DNA from: Pascua guehoae
Lineage: Eukaryota; Basidiomycota; Tremellomycetes; Trichosporonales; Trichosporonaceae
Assembly: GCA_001600415.1 (NCBI GenBank)
Contig: BCJX01000003.1
Location: 558,560 to 622,559, forward strand
DNA: 64,000 nucleotides
Direction of reading: 5' to 3'
In this document: one piece after another, positions 45,215 through 56,980 of the stretch
How positions within the stretch are numbered: the first letter of the stretch is position 1
How the letters are laid out: each line of letters starts with the position of its first letter
Translations under genes and position numbers: made by a program
Notes under the pieces: model-generated
What the model was told of the DNA's origin: nothing
Seen by the model: the letters and a program-made list of their open reading frames with translations, nothing else
The model's database searches: none

Positions 45215-46218
45215 TTACCGCGCAATGTGTCCGGTCTCCTGGCACTTGTAGCACTTCTTGGCCGAGTCATCGCGGGGCGCGAGGCAGTCGCGCGCGAGGT
45301 GGTTCTCCCCATTGCAGCGGCTGGCGTTAGTGGGTTGTATGTGGGGGGAGATATCGTCGTCTCGGTCCATTCCCCGCCCTTGCCCACACCCCATCTCCTG
45401 GGACTCACTAGCACTTGACGGGGCTCCCGTCGGCGCTGACACGGGGCCTCGGCGCGCCAAACCCGCCAAACCCGCCCCTCCGCGCCGCAGGACACATGCG
45501 CGCAATGTGCCCCGGCCGCCCGCACGAGTAGCACTTTTGCACCCCCGGCCCAAACCCGGTGCCCGGCGCGCCAAACCCGCCCGCACCGGGCCCGTGCGCG
45601 TGCGCGTGCGTGTGTGCATGCGAGTGCGCGCCGCCAAACCCGCCGGCGCCGCCGAGGCCGAGCGAGGCGCGCAGCGACGGGCAGTCGGCCTTGACGTGGC
45701 CCACGCCGCCGCACGCGTAGCACTGCTTGCCGTCCGTGCTGCGCGGGTGCGGGCAGGCGGTCGACTCGTGGCCTGCCTCGCGGCAGTTGTAGCACAGGCG
45801 TGCGGGGGATTGACAGTTTTCGGCAATGTGGCCCACTGAGCGTCAGCGCGAGCGAGCGCGGCGAGCAAGCTGGGCGGCGGAGCAAGCTGGGCGGCGAGCA
45901 AGCTGGGCGGCGAGCGAGCTGAGCGGCGGAGAGAGCCGAGCTGCAATGTCGACGGGTGAGTACGTGAGGCTGAGTCCGACCACGTCCCCGGGTAGATACA
46001 CCGGCCCCTCGACAGGTCAAACAGGTCACCCATCTGTACCCCCCACTCCAGTCGGGTCGAGCCCAAAGCCACCGCCACGCCACAGTCCGCACTCACGGTT
46101 ACCACACCTGCGCGTCAGCACCATCCCACACCGGGTAGACCCACTTGAAGCATCCCTGCCTCGACCCGGGGATAGACGCTGCAGCACTGGGGTGAGCGGC
46201 GCGCGCGGGGGGATACAT
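45215..46218 (-). CDS. GIS2: CCHC zinc-knuckle nucleic-acid-binding protein (Gis2/CNBP-like)
   Basis: Cytoplasmic single-strand RNA/DNA-binding protein linked to translation and stress granules. Exons are 46218-46145, 46107-46097 (an 11-nt micro-exon), 45835-45409 and 45320-45215 as drawn. Knuckles (CX2CX4HX4C) in order: CFKCGNLGHIAENC, CYNCREAGHESTAC, CYACGGVGHVKADC, CYSCGRPGHIARMC, CYRCNGENHLARDC, and a last CYKCQETGHIAR whose final Cys is missing because TAA follows at 45217-45215. A good donor (CG then GTAAGT, 45218-45213) sits exactly there, so a further 3' exon probably supplies the last Cys; one candidate acceptor leads into QCTARSC about 240 nt downstream. Between knuckles 3 and 4 is an unusual Gly/His-rich linker (AHSHAHTHAHAHGPG). 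The C-terminus is therefore provisional, ~205 aa as listed. Confidence 0.82.
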
Positions 46219-49200
46219 ACAACATGTTTCTTTACCTGTGGCCGATTAGCACGAGTGTAGGACTCTACCCTGCTCTACTCCCCTCCAGTCCACGGTCTAC
46301 GCCCACGTCCACGGTCTACGCTGCTCCCCTCGGCGGCTCTAGGACTCTTCCCCTCCTCGGTCTCCGGGGCGGGTGGGAGGCGAACCGTCCAAGCGTGCGC
46401 GTCGCCGTCGAGGCCGACGCGGCCCCGTCGTCGGCCTCCTCCCCACCCCGACCCTCGCCTCCCCCTACGCTCCCCCTGCGCTACCCCCGCCCCCCCCGTT
46501 CTCTCCACTCACTTCCGCTAGGCTTCCGCTGTTAGACTCTCCTCCCCAACTGCTTTCGATAGTGGGCATCATTGTTGCATCGGTTGCGCGAAAGAAAAGC
46601 CCCCGGGCACGGCTCCGAGTCTGGCCGGATTCGGGTGCTGATTCGGACGGCCGATGTGGTGGTTCCTACACGTCATTTGCGGGAGTATTTGGCCGCCACC
46701 GCCACTCTACCTGGCCAGCCAGAGTGGCAGCCAGCAGCTGGCCAGCTGGGAGTGTACCGAGGTTTATGCCGATTCTGCGATGTAGCGATCCACAGCTGCA
46801 TTGAGTGCGCGATGCACTCCAAGCAGACAAATTCGCAGCTTCGGGTTACAGACAGTCTTGTTCTGATCGTTCTGATCGGCCGTGCCGGAACACATTGATG
46901 GGCGTATGCCCGTATGGGGCACTGTACAGGCTGACTGGCTAGCTGCAGTGCCACTCTCGGCCAGTAGTTCCCCCTCTGACCCAGTTCCGAGTCATGCCCG
47001 GCTGGTCGGTCCGACCTCACGTCTCAAAGAGGTCATGGGGTGTGTGACAGATGGCAGCGCACTCATAGGTGTGCCAGTGGCGTCCAGTCCATGACCCCAG
47101 ACAAGACTACCGACGTTTCAACTGTGAGGCGGGTGGGGCAGTCGACGATAGCGAGCCCTTCTCGACATATGCCGTCGTTTGTTATACCGCTAGATGCCGG
47201 CCTTCAACGAAATGGACACCGAGGGCATACGACAGAGGTCGGATGGAGCCGAACATGGCCATTGCTGTGGGCGCCGAATATCCACCACCCTTTACGTTGC
47301 CGTCACGCCCAAGCTTGGCACATTTACAGTTTCTCCATCCTGCGCCCTCGGCCAACGGGATCGACGGCGCCCATTCCCCGTTTGGGTTGGGTTCTGTATC
47401 GGTGTTGGTTCTGGGTTCAGACTATCCATCGGTTGTCCCAGATGTGCCGAGCTTGGGTGTGGGCGGTGTGGGGACGTTAATGTCGGAAATCGCGGGCGGG
47501 ACAGGTGCCAAGGATCTCCTTGCAAAGGTGTCCCCCGGGAAAAGCCAAGACCTCTGTTGGAAGAGGTGTGCGCACTCTACCATGCCGTTGGCGGTTGGGG
47601 AGCTCCACGGCCCCCAAAAGCGGCCCGAGACGGGGGGGTGAGGGCGTCGGCGAGCGGCATTGCGGCAATGGCTCATTAAACATTGCGGCATTGTCATGTG
47701 GACGGCTAAAGCGGCTAGCAAAGCGGCTATGTGTCAATGGTGCACGCGAGAGTGCCCAGCTGCCCAGCCTGCCTGTTGCCAAGCTCCACTCCCCTGCGAG
47801 TGGAGAATGGACGAATGGGAGAATTACCACGCGGCTCGCCAAGGCACTCGAACGCAAAGCTTAGATGGACGTTGATCCTAGAGGCGGTGCAAAGTGCACA
47901 GCACAGCTGCACAGTTGCACAGTGCACGGTTGGGGGCGCCTGGTGTGTGAACGTGGGTATCGGCGGGCACCAGGGCAGGCAAGGATGGATGGATGCAGGC
48001 AAGGATGCACGCGGCAGGCAGAGTCGAGCGGTGTCTTGTGGGGGGGGTTGGGTGGATTGATGCGGGATCGCATAGGTGCACGGCCTGCACCGTCCTGGAT
48101 GCAGGGCAACAGAGCCCACGGCAGATCCGAGGGCCCGAAAAGGGACCTTGGCCCCCGCTCAGGGTTATTAAGACAACAACGAGCAAAAGGTGCGTCACCA
48201 TTATGCGGTTTACACCTGGTTGCTGGTTGCTGGTTGCCGCGCTCGACAGGCCGCTCACAGCTGCGAGTGGTGTGGGGTATGGATACCAAAGGACTGGTAT
48301 GCTTGCAGAGTAACACATGGTGACAATGACAATCACCTTTCTTTGCATCCCCGCCAGCCTTTTATGTACCTCCTCTCTCTCTCAACGGATGGTGGACCCA
48401 AGAGGACGCGTGGGCCGATGAGGGTTTCAAGGTTGTAACGTGGACATGAGCAGGTCAGAGGGACGAGAGATGGCGACCGATTGGGAAAGTGCTGGAACAA
48501 GAGATTTAATACACAAGGGAGGCTCAGGTCCCATTAAAGAATGCGACGCTCAGTGTGTGGGTGGACAGTATGGTTGTGACGGGCAAGGTGACGCGAGGCA
48601 CGGATGTAGTTTTGCGGTAGTGGCTTGGAGGCAAAGGCACAATAGCCTGGCCAGCTGGCTGGCCTGGTGCGAGGGATGGGATGCTTGCGATGAATAGGAT
48701 GCCAGGGTAAACCGTCGACGCGAGCAACGTAATTCCCACCATTGCCCCCTGTCGTCCACTGGTGCTGCTCTGTCCTTGTTCGGTCCAGTCCGGCGAAAGC
48801 CGCAAGACTGGGCTTTAGCAGCGTCATTGCAAGATTGGCATGGGTTCAAAGGTGCGCAGCAGGTACACATTGCGCAAGGTTACGAGCTACGGTACACCAT
48901 CCCAGCTAGAGCGCTAGGTAGCACCAGAGACCAGAGGCATCATCATCATTCTTGGGAAAACCCTGGTTGGCCCATCTGACACCCCCTCGGCCCTCCCGGC
49001 GGCTCGTGACGGCTAGCAATCCAGAGTACAGTCTCGCCTGATGCACACCATGTGAGCACGGCGGCGGTCGGGCCGAGCCGCTCAGCGGCCTCTGCCTCTC
49101 TCAGCCTTGGTTGTTCGTTTCGTCTTGTGCCTGCCCGCTCATGATCAAGGAAGGCTGCTACCAGGCTCAATCCCCAGGCAAAGAGCGAGCTTGTGCTATC

Positions 49201-49544
49201 GCCAGAAGGCCCCTAGCTTGCTCGCCAGAACCACCCGCAGTTCGCAGCCCGCAGCCTGCAGTGCAGTCTAGGTCGCCGAAGTGGTCCTGCCCCTTTGCTG
49301 GCCTTGCTCCCCTTGGCCCCCGGCACTCGGCCGCCCCCAGGATGGGCATTGGATGGGACTAGCCCGTCGCCTCGGCATCGAGCTGTAGCCATGATGATTG
49401 CCCCCACCACCTTCCCTCCCTCCCTTCCCCCCTTTGAAATAGCTCATCTGCACCGCCCCCGTCGTTTCTTTCTTTCTCTCCATCTCCCACCCGGATTTTC
49501 TTTGTCTTGTCCCAAGTTCACCACCCCCATCCACCATCACCACC
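46219..49544. other. Gene-poor region before GPI-protein gene
   Basis: 3.3 kb in which no gene can be supported. Open frames of 60-190 codons occur on both strands, as expected at this GC level, with no recognisable domain. Short direct repeats such as GTGCACAGCACAGCTGCACAG occur near 47891-47925. It includes the promoter of the secreted-protein gene; CT-rich tracts precede its start. Confidence 0.45.
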
Positions 49545-50947
49545 ATGCTCAAGAGCCTCGCCGTCGTTGCCGCCCTCGCCGCTGGCGCCACTGCCCAGCA
49601 GTCGCTCAACATCAACACGGTGGTACGTAGCGCTCTCCCGCTCCCGCTATCGTTACCCCTTGCCTCTTCCCTCCCTTTGTCCCCTTTCCTCCCGCCCGCA
49701 GCGAACAAGAGCTGACATGGATGCGCTTGCTGTGACCTGCTCACACACAATTCTCGCCACTCGTACTACCATCCTTCCTGCCCCCGTAACAACATCCACA
49801 CTCTGTCGTTCTCGCCGGTCTCGCCGATGTCCACCACACCGTGCTATCACCAACTTTGGCCCAACAGTTTGCGTCCCAGTGCCGTACGTCACTTGTATTG
49901 CCGTGATTCGCCGGTTCCGCCGAACTGACGTAGCCAGTGCCTACCATGCTCACCTGGGGCGGCGGTACCCCCCCTTACTGGGTGTAAGTGTCATTTGCGA
50001 TGGTGGATGCGTCCACTGCGGATGGAGTGGTGTACATGGTGCATCCAGAAAGATGGACGCTGGGAGCTTGGCAGGAGACCTTCCTTCCTTCCTTCCCTCC
50101 TCCTTCCGTGCTCCCTTCCTTCCTCGCTGTCGCCGAGCTTGAGAACGCATTCAGCACACCCAGACTCGTCCGGTTTGATGTTGGAGAACGGTTGGAGGAT
50201 GCGTCTCCACAGTCTCCTCTCCGCAGTTCCCGTTGTCTCGGGCATTCATCCCATCACAACCAATGCTTCAAACCACCTTGTCCCATCAGTATCCACCACC
50301 GTCTCCTGTCTACTCCTCCCTCCAGACCGCACCTAACCCGCAGCACCGTCATCCAGGGTGGATCCGCGACCAACCCTGTCCTCCAGAATGTGATTGGCCC
50401 CACCACGGACACGGCGGTCACCTGGATCGCCAACATTGGCGCGGGCACCAACATTGCCTACTCGATCCGTGACAGCACCGGTGCGCAGGCGAGCTCGGGA
50501 TCGTTCAACGTCGCCCAGGGCAACACGGACTGCATGCAGGGCAACCCCAACGAGTCGCTCACCGCGACCCAATCCGGCAGCTCTGCCGCCCCCTCGGTCA
50601 CCGGCACGCCGACCGGCGGCGAACAGACCAGCGCGAGCGGCACTGAGACTGAGGGCGGCGCCGGCGGTGCCACCGACTCTGCCGCCTCGGCTGCTTCGTC
50701 TGCCACCGACGCCGCTGGCTCGGCTGTTTCTTCCGGCACCGACGCCGCTGGCTCGGCTGTCACTTCGGCGACCGGCACTGGCACCGGCGCCGCGACCGGC
50801 GCGACCTCGGCCCCCGCGACCACCTCGGGCACTGCTTCGGGCACTGCTTCCGCCTCGGCCACTGGCAACAACACGGCTCTCACCAACTCGGCCTCGTTCG
50901 GTGCCGTCGTCGTCGCCGTCATCGGTGCCGCCGTTGCCGCCTTCTAA
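49545..50947 (+). CDS. Small secreted Ser/Thr-rich GPI-anchored protein
   Basis: Predicted cell-wall or plasma-membrane protein of 247 residues. Exons are 49545-49622, 49868-49883 (16-nt micro-exon), 49938-49983 and 50344-50947. A signal peptide is clear (MLKSLAVVAALAAGATAQ). The mature N-terminal domain contains CLPTMLTWGGGTPPYWV and later DTAVTWIANIGAGTNIAYSI, the pattern of a beta-sandwich domain common in fungal Ser/Thr-rich wall proteins: a QC-x-P-x-x-L-x-W-x-GGTPPY motif, then SxTWxx. A long Ser/Thr/Ala/Gly stretch follows, with SSATDAAGSAVSSGTDAAGS repeats, a probable O-mannosylated stalk. The end (NNTALTNSASFGAVVVAVIG then AAVAAF) fits a GPI-attachment signal with Asn as possible omega site. 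The third intron (49984-50343) could hide another small exon. Function is unknown beyond a surface role. Confidence 0.8.
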
Positions 50948-51154
50948 GTGCGAGCAACTCGAGCACCTCGAGCTACACCCGCTATTCCCTTCCCTACTCC
51001 CCCCTTCCCCGCCCCTGCTCCTCTTCCCCGAACGCAGATGACGTTTGTTCAAGCTTTTCTACGTGTCCGCGGCGTGTGAGCGGCACGTCTTAATACGTAC
51101 TCTCTTTAGCATGCAAATTTATTCGTTTCCTGCTGTGGGTCTTGCAACTTGGGC

Positions 51155-51350
51155 ATTGCCGAGCGCTCGTGGTTATTAAAATGTGAGCGAGATCGCTGAT
51201 CTGGAGCAGCAGATGGGTCCACCGCACAGTGAGCTCGCAAGCGGTCAAGGTGTGGCTATTGCCGAGCACTCGTGGCTATAAAGGTGAGCGAGCTCGTGAT
51301 GTGGAGCAACAGATGGGCCCACCGTAAAAGTGGGCTCACAAGCGGTCAAG
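51155..51350 (+). repeat. About 100-bp imperfect tandem duplication
   Basis: Unit 1 (51155-51257) and unit 2 (51258-51350) both begin ATTGCCGAGC, then CTCGTGG, GTGAGCGAG, GTGGAGCA or CTGGAGCA, CAGATGGG, and end AAGCGGTCAAG. They differ by scattered substitutions and small indels. Confidence 0.85.
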
Positions 51351-54122
51351 ATGTTCCTGCCGCCTCAACTAACATACCCCCAGAACCTGAGAAGCAGGCT
51401 CAGCTCAACCATGAAGCAAGAACAGGTACCCATGGCTCCCTCGAGCAAGACGTTAGCCAAAGCCTTTACCTTGTCAGTACTCACAACCCCAAAGGACTCA
51501 GAACCCGCAAGGCCGACCAGAGCACCAACAGGCACAAACCGAAAGACCACCCGAGGCGCGAGTTCATCGTCAGTACCGCCACATCGTCGTCAGTACACGT
51601 ACCGGGACGCCCTCACATCCACGAACACACAAAGAAGAAAAGCATCAAGCAGCATTGCCGCATGTTGTATGGCTCCTGCTCAACAGCCACGCCACGACGA
51701 CAAAGGGCCTGGCGCGCAGCCCAAAGCCCCAGCCTCCAGCGCCGCCCAGTCGAAGAACGGCCGCCACTAGTCCTCACCCGTGGCCAGTGAGGACAATAGG
51801 CGCATACATAACCAAACGTGCTCCCTGGCACTGAACAGCCGTTAGAGTCGTGGGGTGACTGGTGTCCCCAGCCCGCTCCCTGTGGCGCCGTGGCGTGCAA
51901 GTCGTCCTGAGGAGGTGCATGTGCATGGAGTCAACCGCCCACAAGACCACGCAGAGTTCCGATGAACAGTCATGGTGCATGCACATGTACATCTGCATCT
52001 TCCACATGCAGTGTGCCCGTTCCAATGTATTGCAGCATGTGTATTGGTAGCTAGCTAGTACCGAAGGTGATCTGGTGCCTGGGCCGGCGTCATGGCCGAT
52101 TCAAGGAACGCGACGCCACAAACCTCATCCAAACCTCGACCTCGACCTCGCTCACCCCTCAACGCGCATTCCTCCTCGGCCTCCATCGACATCGACACCG
52201 CGTCGTCTGGTCTTTGCCGAACCACCTCTGCGCCTCTGCGCCTCCGCGCCTACCCACCCCCTCCTGGACACCAGCACGCCCCCGTCCACCCTGCCAAGCG
52301 CACCCAGCGCGCCAGCAGCCAGCAGCGTCCCCCCAGCCTCGTTCCGACCCACCGCACATTGGCGAACAGATCAGAACAATAGCGATCCGTGCGCCCATAT
52401 CCCTGCCCCCCTGCCCCTGCCCCCTGCGCCGTACGCCGCACGCCCCGCGCCTCCCATTTGTGCAGCCTGCCACTGGCCTGCAGCGCGACACAGGTCCGAG
52501 CGCATTGTCCATTCCCCCTTCCTTCATACGTCCCTCGGCGGTGCCCGACGCCACCCCGCGCCTCGACGCCACGCCACCGTGCCAGAGCCAGTGGCCAGTG
52601 GCCAGCGCCTGCGCCCAAACCCACACCCACGCCCAAGCCAAAACCCAAGCCCAAGCCAGACCCAGCCGCCAGAGTCTGCACCGACATTTCCCGAGCCCGC
52701 GTCCCGGCCTCGAGTTTGCACAGTGGACCTGGTACGCGAGCCCTCTGCGTCCCTTCCGATCGTGGCCCCGCCTCGTCTCAGCCTACCGCCTGCCTAGCTG
52801 CCTGGCCAGCCAACTGCCTACCGCCTACCTCTGGTCGGCCAGCGTACCGGTCTCCCAGTCTAGCTGTACCAGTGACAGTGACTGCGCCAATCCTGTGGCA
52901 CGTGGCCGACTATCGCGCAGATTGCGTCTCCAGGGGACTCTTCAGTGGCCAGCGGCTGCGAGCTTCAGCTGGCAGCTGGCAGGTAGCTGGTAGGAGGGAG
53001 GAGGGAGTAAGTGGTGAGTATGAGTGAGTTGTGGATCCGTGGGCGTCACGAGGGTAGAGCGTTGTCGGGTGATGCAGGCGTCTAGATGCCTGCATGTCGC
53101 GTAGAGTCACCACAGTGTCCCCAGTCATCCAGTGGCCAGTGGCCAGTGACCATCTGGCCGTTGTGGCCGGTTGCGGGTTGCCAAGCAAGTGGACCCGCCG
53201 ACAGACCTGCAGCCTGCAGGACATCTCCCATTCTACCCCTTGCTATTGTCTCACGTCTAAACGCACAGACCACCACCCACATACCCACCCACCCTCGTAA
53301 ACCTCGCCTCGACCCGACTGCGTTTCCTCCGAGCCAACTGCAACTGACAGACATCAAGCACCAAGGCAGCAGGACAATAGGCGACACGACGCACACTACA
53401 AGCCACAAACTCCACCCCCACCCCCACTCCAACCCACCCCACCCTATCCGGTCCGACGCGCCACGCGCCACGCGCCACAGGCCACTTTCCATATTCCACG
53501 AGCACTGCCGTCGGTCGGTCGACACGGACGCTGCCATCAGCGCCCCGCACAACGCCATTCCTGCAATCCTGCAACCTGCACTCCTGCTCCCCTCCTCTTG
53601 CCTTGCTCTTGCTCCCTGTTGGCCTCCCCCGACAAACGACAATACGCACCCACCGCACATATACCCTTTTGCCACCGCCACCCCGTCCAGCGACACTGGC
53701 GGAGAGTTTGCTCGTCCTGGAATTTCTGCCGCCACAAATCGCCCCTTGCTCAGACGACACGCACCCACAACACAAACGCCCCCCTTGCTAGTCCTGGCCC
53801 GACTGACCTCTTGCTTTCCTTTGGACGCCGCCGTCCCCTCCCCTCCAAACGGCAAGTGTGCGCACATACAGCAACACGACGCCCGTAAGTGTCCGCCTGC
53901 AGCGGGGCCCGCACACTGCGCACTGCCGGCACTGTCCTTTGGACGAGCATGCGAGCACGAGATGGACCCCCCTGTCCTCGCGTGCTTGGTGCGCACGGGG
54001 CTCGTGTGCGTGTGAGCAGACACACTGTAATGGTGTTTGCTCTGCTCTTGTGCTGCCCATGGTGCTAAAAATGAACAATGGGCTGTGCAGATCGCTCTAG
54101 GGCGCGCAATCCTGCCTTCCCA

Positions 54123-54147
54123 CCCCCCCCCCCCCCCCCCCCCCCCC
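54123..54147 (+). repeat. Poly-C run (25 C)
   Basis: Uninterrupted C homopolymer in the pyrimidine-rich region upstream of the G-beta gene. Shorter runs follow at about 54410-54422 and 54473-54490. Confidence 0.9.
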
Positions 54148-55573
54148 GTCTGTCACAATGAATATGTCGAGAACCTCGTGCTGACGGGTATGCCTCTTGT
54201 CGCCACATTCCGCCTCGTCCCCCGTGTCATTTACCCCGACGCCGCCTCGTATCGTAACCTATCCTTGCTGCATGACCTCTGCCATTTCCCTGGCCTCCCT
54301 CCCTCCCTCCCCACCTCTCCACGCCCTCATACCGACTCTTTGGCCGCACGCACCGCAAACATTACCCTGCAACTCTCACACCCACCTGCCCTTCTATTGC
54401 CCTTTTCTCCCCCCCCCCCCCCTTCCTTCGGCCTCTCCCTATTGACTCGTCCTGTCTCTCTTTCCCCCTTCCCTCCCCCCCCCCCCCCCCTCTCCCTTCA
54501 CTCTGCCTCTCGGCTCATCTGCTTGCTCTGTCGCTCGCTCGGTCACTCGCTGCCCTCTCGGCGTCCTTGGACCCCTATTCTCCTCAATCCTTGGTCTCGA
54601 CCAGTGACTCTGCTTCTCTGATCTGATCCCTCAACATCACCATCACCACCACCACACCGCCCCCCCCGCATCGTCTTCGTCGTCTCATTCTTCAACGAGT
54701 AGAACGCCATTCCGACCCGTTTGAGCGGCAACACCCGCCATCACCACCCACGGACTCGCTCTCCACACTTGTCCATTCTCTTTCCACTGTATTGCCCCGA
54801 CAAAACGCACTCGCTCGACAACGACTCTCGCACGAGAACGCGCACTCCTCACCACACCCCACCGCACTTGCCATTCCCCCCCCCCCTTTTGCACCTACAC
54901 CCACCTCCATTTGCCAACCAACACCAATCCCGCCCGCCCGCTCGAACCTCCGATACAAGCACAGACCTCCCCCCGCGGCCCTTGCTTTCCACCCACCCAC
55001 CCAGCCTAGCAACCTTCCCTCCCCCCCCCTCGACTTGTCACTCGAACACTCGTCTGTCACATCCACGCCCTCCCCACCCCCACTCCAGCCCTCCCCTTAC
55101 CTCTCTCCGTCTGCACCGTCCGCGTCTGCCCCATCACCCCAGACATCATTCTACGCCGACCCAGCTTTGCGGACCACCACACTCCCATCCGTTCAAGCGT
55201 GAACCTCACACTCCTTCGCACTCAACAAGAGTGAGTCCTGGAAAGACGTGCAAACATGTCAGGCTTGTTGCATCGTCACCACCTGCCTAGCACCACCGTC
55301 CTTTTCCCACCATCGCTGTCGCTGACACATCGCGTTCGCATCGTCTGACCTGTCGCTGTTCGTCTCGTCCACCGGAATCCATCCGCCTCTGCCACCACAC
55401 ACACCCACGCCCACCCCCGTGTCTGCCCATTGTGTCGTCATGGGTCATCCCCATTCTTCATCCATCTCCCTGTTCGTCTTGTCGCACTCTTCTTCTTGTT
55501 CTTCTTGTCGCACCCAGGTTCCCTTCCCCATCTCCAACTCCTTTCCCCCACGGCCCCGGCCCAGTCGTTCAAC

Positions 55574-56980
55574 ATGGCCTCCACTACAGCCGAGATTCAA
55601 GAAAAGATTACGGCGGCACGCCGAGAAGCCGACGCCCTCAAGGACAAGATCCGCATCGCAAAGGATCAGACTGCGGACACTAGTCGTGCGTACTCGAGAC
55701 CTCGTCGATGGGCGACCCGGGCAAACGCGTTGCCTGGGAACCTGTTGATGCTGGCACAGGCGCTCTTCTCTCTGCGTGGAAAGTGACACTGACCGACGCC
55801 CAGTGCGTGCCATGGCCAATGACACGCCTCCTCTCCCTCGTGTATCGCTCAAAGTCCGGCGGACGCTCAAGGGCCACCTGTCCAAGATCTATGCCCTCCA
55901 CTGGTCTGCCGACAAGCGGCACGTTGTTTCTGCGTCACAGGACGGCAAGCTGATGGTGTGGGATGCGTACACCACCAACAAGGTCCACGCCATTCCTCTA
56001 CGCTCCTCTTGGGTCATGACCTGCGCCTACTCGCCCTCGGGCCAGTTTGTCGCCTGTGGTGGTCTGGACAATATTTGCACAATCTATTCGCTCCGTGGTG
56101 CCAGTCCGGGACAGCCCGCTGGCCAGGTCAAGGTCGCCCGCGAACTGAGCGCCCACACGGGTTACCTTTCGTGCTGCCGCTTCCTCAATGACCGCCAGAT
56201 TGTCACGTCGTCGGGCGACATGACCTGTATGCTGTGGGATATTGAGCAGGGAACCCGTACGATGGAGTTCAACGACCACACTGGCGACGTCATGAGCCTG
56301 TCCCTCGCACCAAACCAGAACCTCTTTGTCTCGGGAGCGTGTGACGCGACCGCAAAGGTCTGGGACATTCGTACCGGCAAGGCCGTCCAGACATTTACAG
56401 GCCACGAGTCGGACATTAATGCTGTTCAGTGAGCACCAAGAGACGAAAGTGGGCACGCAAAAGCTCACACACCCTCCAGGTTCTTCCCCAATGGCGACGC
56501 GTTTGCGACTGGCTCTGATGACGCCACCTGCAAGTTGTTTGACCTGCGTGCCGACCGCGAGCTCAACTCGTACCAGCACGACAACATTCTCTGCGGCATC
56601 ACGTCGGTCGCATTCTCTGTCTCGGGCCGCGTCCTGTTTGCCGGATACGACGACTACAACTGCAACGTCTGGGACACGCTCAAGGGCGAGCGTATCGGTG
56701 TGCTCTCGGGCCACGACAACCGCGTGTCGTGCCTCGGTGTCAGCGGCGATGGCATCGCGCTGTGCACAGGTTCCTGGGACAGCTTGCTCAAGGTAAGTAA
56801 GCCAGTGGCGGAAAGGCGGCGTGTGCGCAGCGTTGCATCTTTACGAGGCGACACAAGCGGGCGTGCACAGCTTGGTCACATCTCGTGGAAGCCACCGGAG
56901 GCCTCTGCGCAGGCCTGAGCACGAGCCCATCGAACCACCAACCCAATGTGCACAAGCTCACCCCACAGGTCTGGTCGTAA
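55574..56980 (+). CDS. GPB1: Heterotrimeric G-protein beta subunit
   Basis: WD-repeat beta subunit of a heterotrimeric G protein, at the inner plasma membrane; in basidiomycete yeasts such subunits act in pheromone/mating and nutrient signalling. Exons are 55574-55685, 55804-56428, 56480-56792 and 56969-56980, giving 353 residues, the usual length. An N-terminal coiled coil ([20 protein letters not shown]) for gamma-subunit pairing is followed by seven WD repeats: [112 protein letters not shown] and TGSWDSLLK. The last exon is only 12 nt (VWS and stop), completing the conserved KVW end; its acceptor CCCCACAG fits. The start is the ATG before [10 protein letters not shown], after a long pyrimidine-rich leader. 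The assignment is firm; the symbol follows Cryptococcus usage and paralogues could exist. Confidence 0.95.

Larger units (their letters stand above)
50948..55573. other. Long intergenic/leader region between GPI-protein gene and G-beta gene
   Basis: 4.6 kb with no gene I can name. The left part holds a ~100-bp duplicated segment (51155-51350). From 52070 to 54025 long frames of about 300 codons are open on both strands at once, and mostly Pro/Ala/Ser/His/Arg in content, which points to GC-driven absence of stops. From 53900 to 55570 the plus strand is strongly pyrimidine-rich, with C runs and CTCCC repeats, resembling an extended promoter or 5' UTR of the G-beta gene. A lineage-specific gene cannot be excluded. 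Confidence 0.45.

Noticed and set aside
49984..50343. Extra exon near 50234-50300 in the GPI-protein gene
   Set aside because: An acceptor and open frame exist, but joining the W-V residues directly to TVIQGG matches the domain pattern better and keeps the frame.
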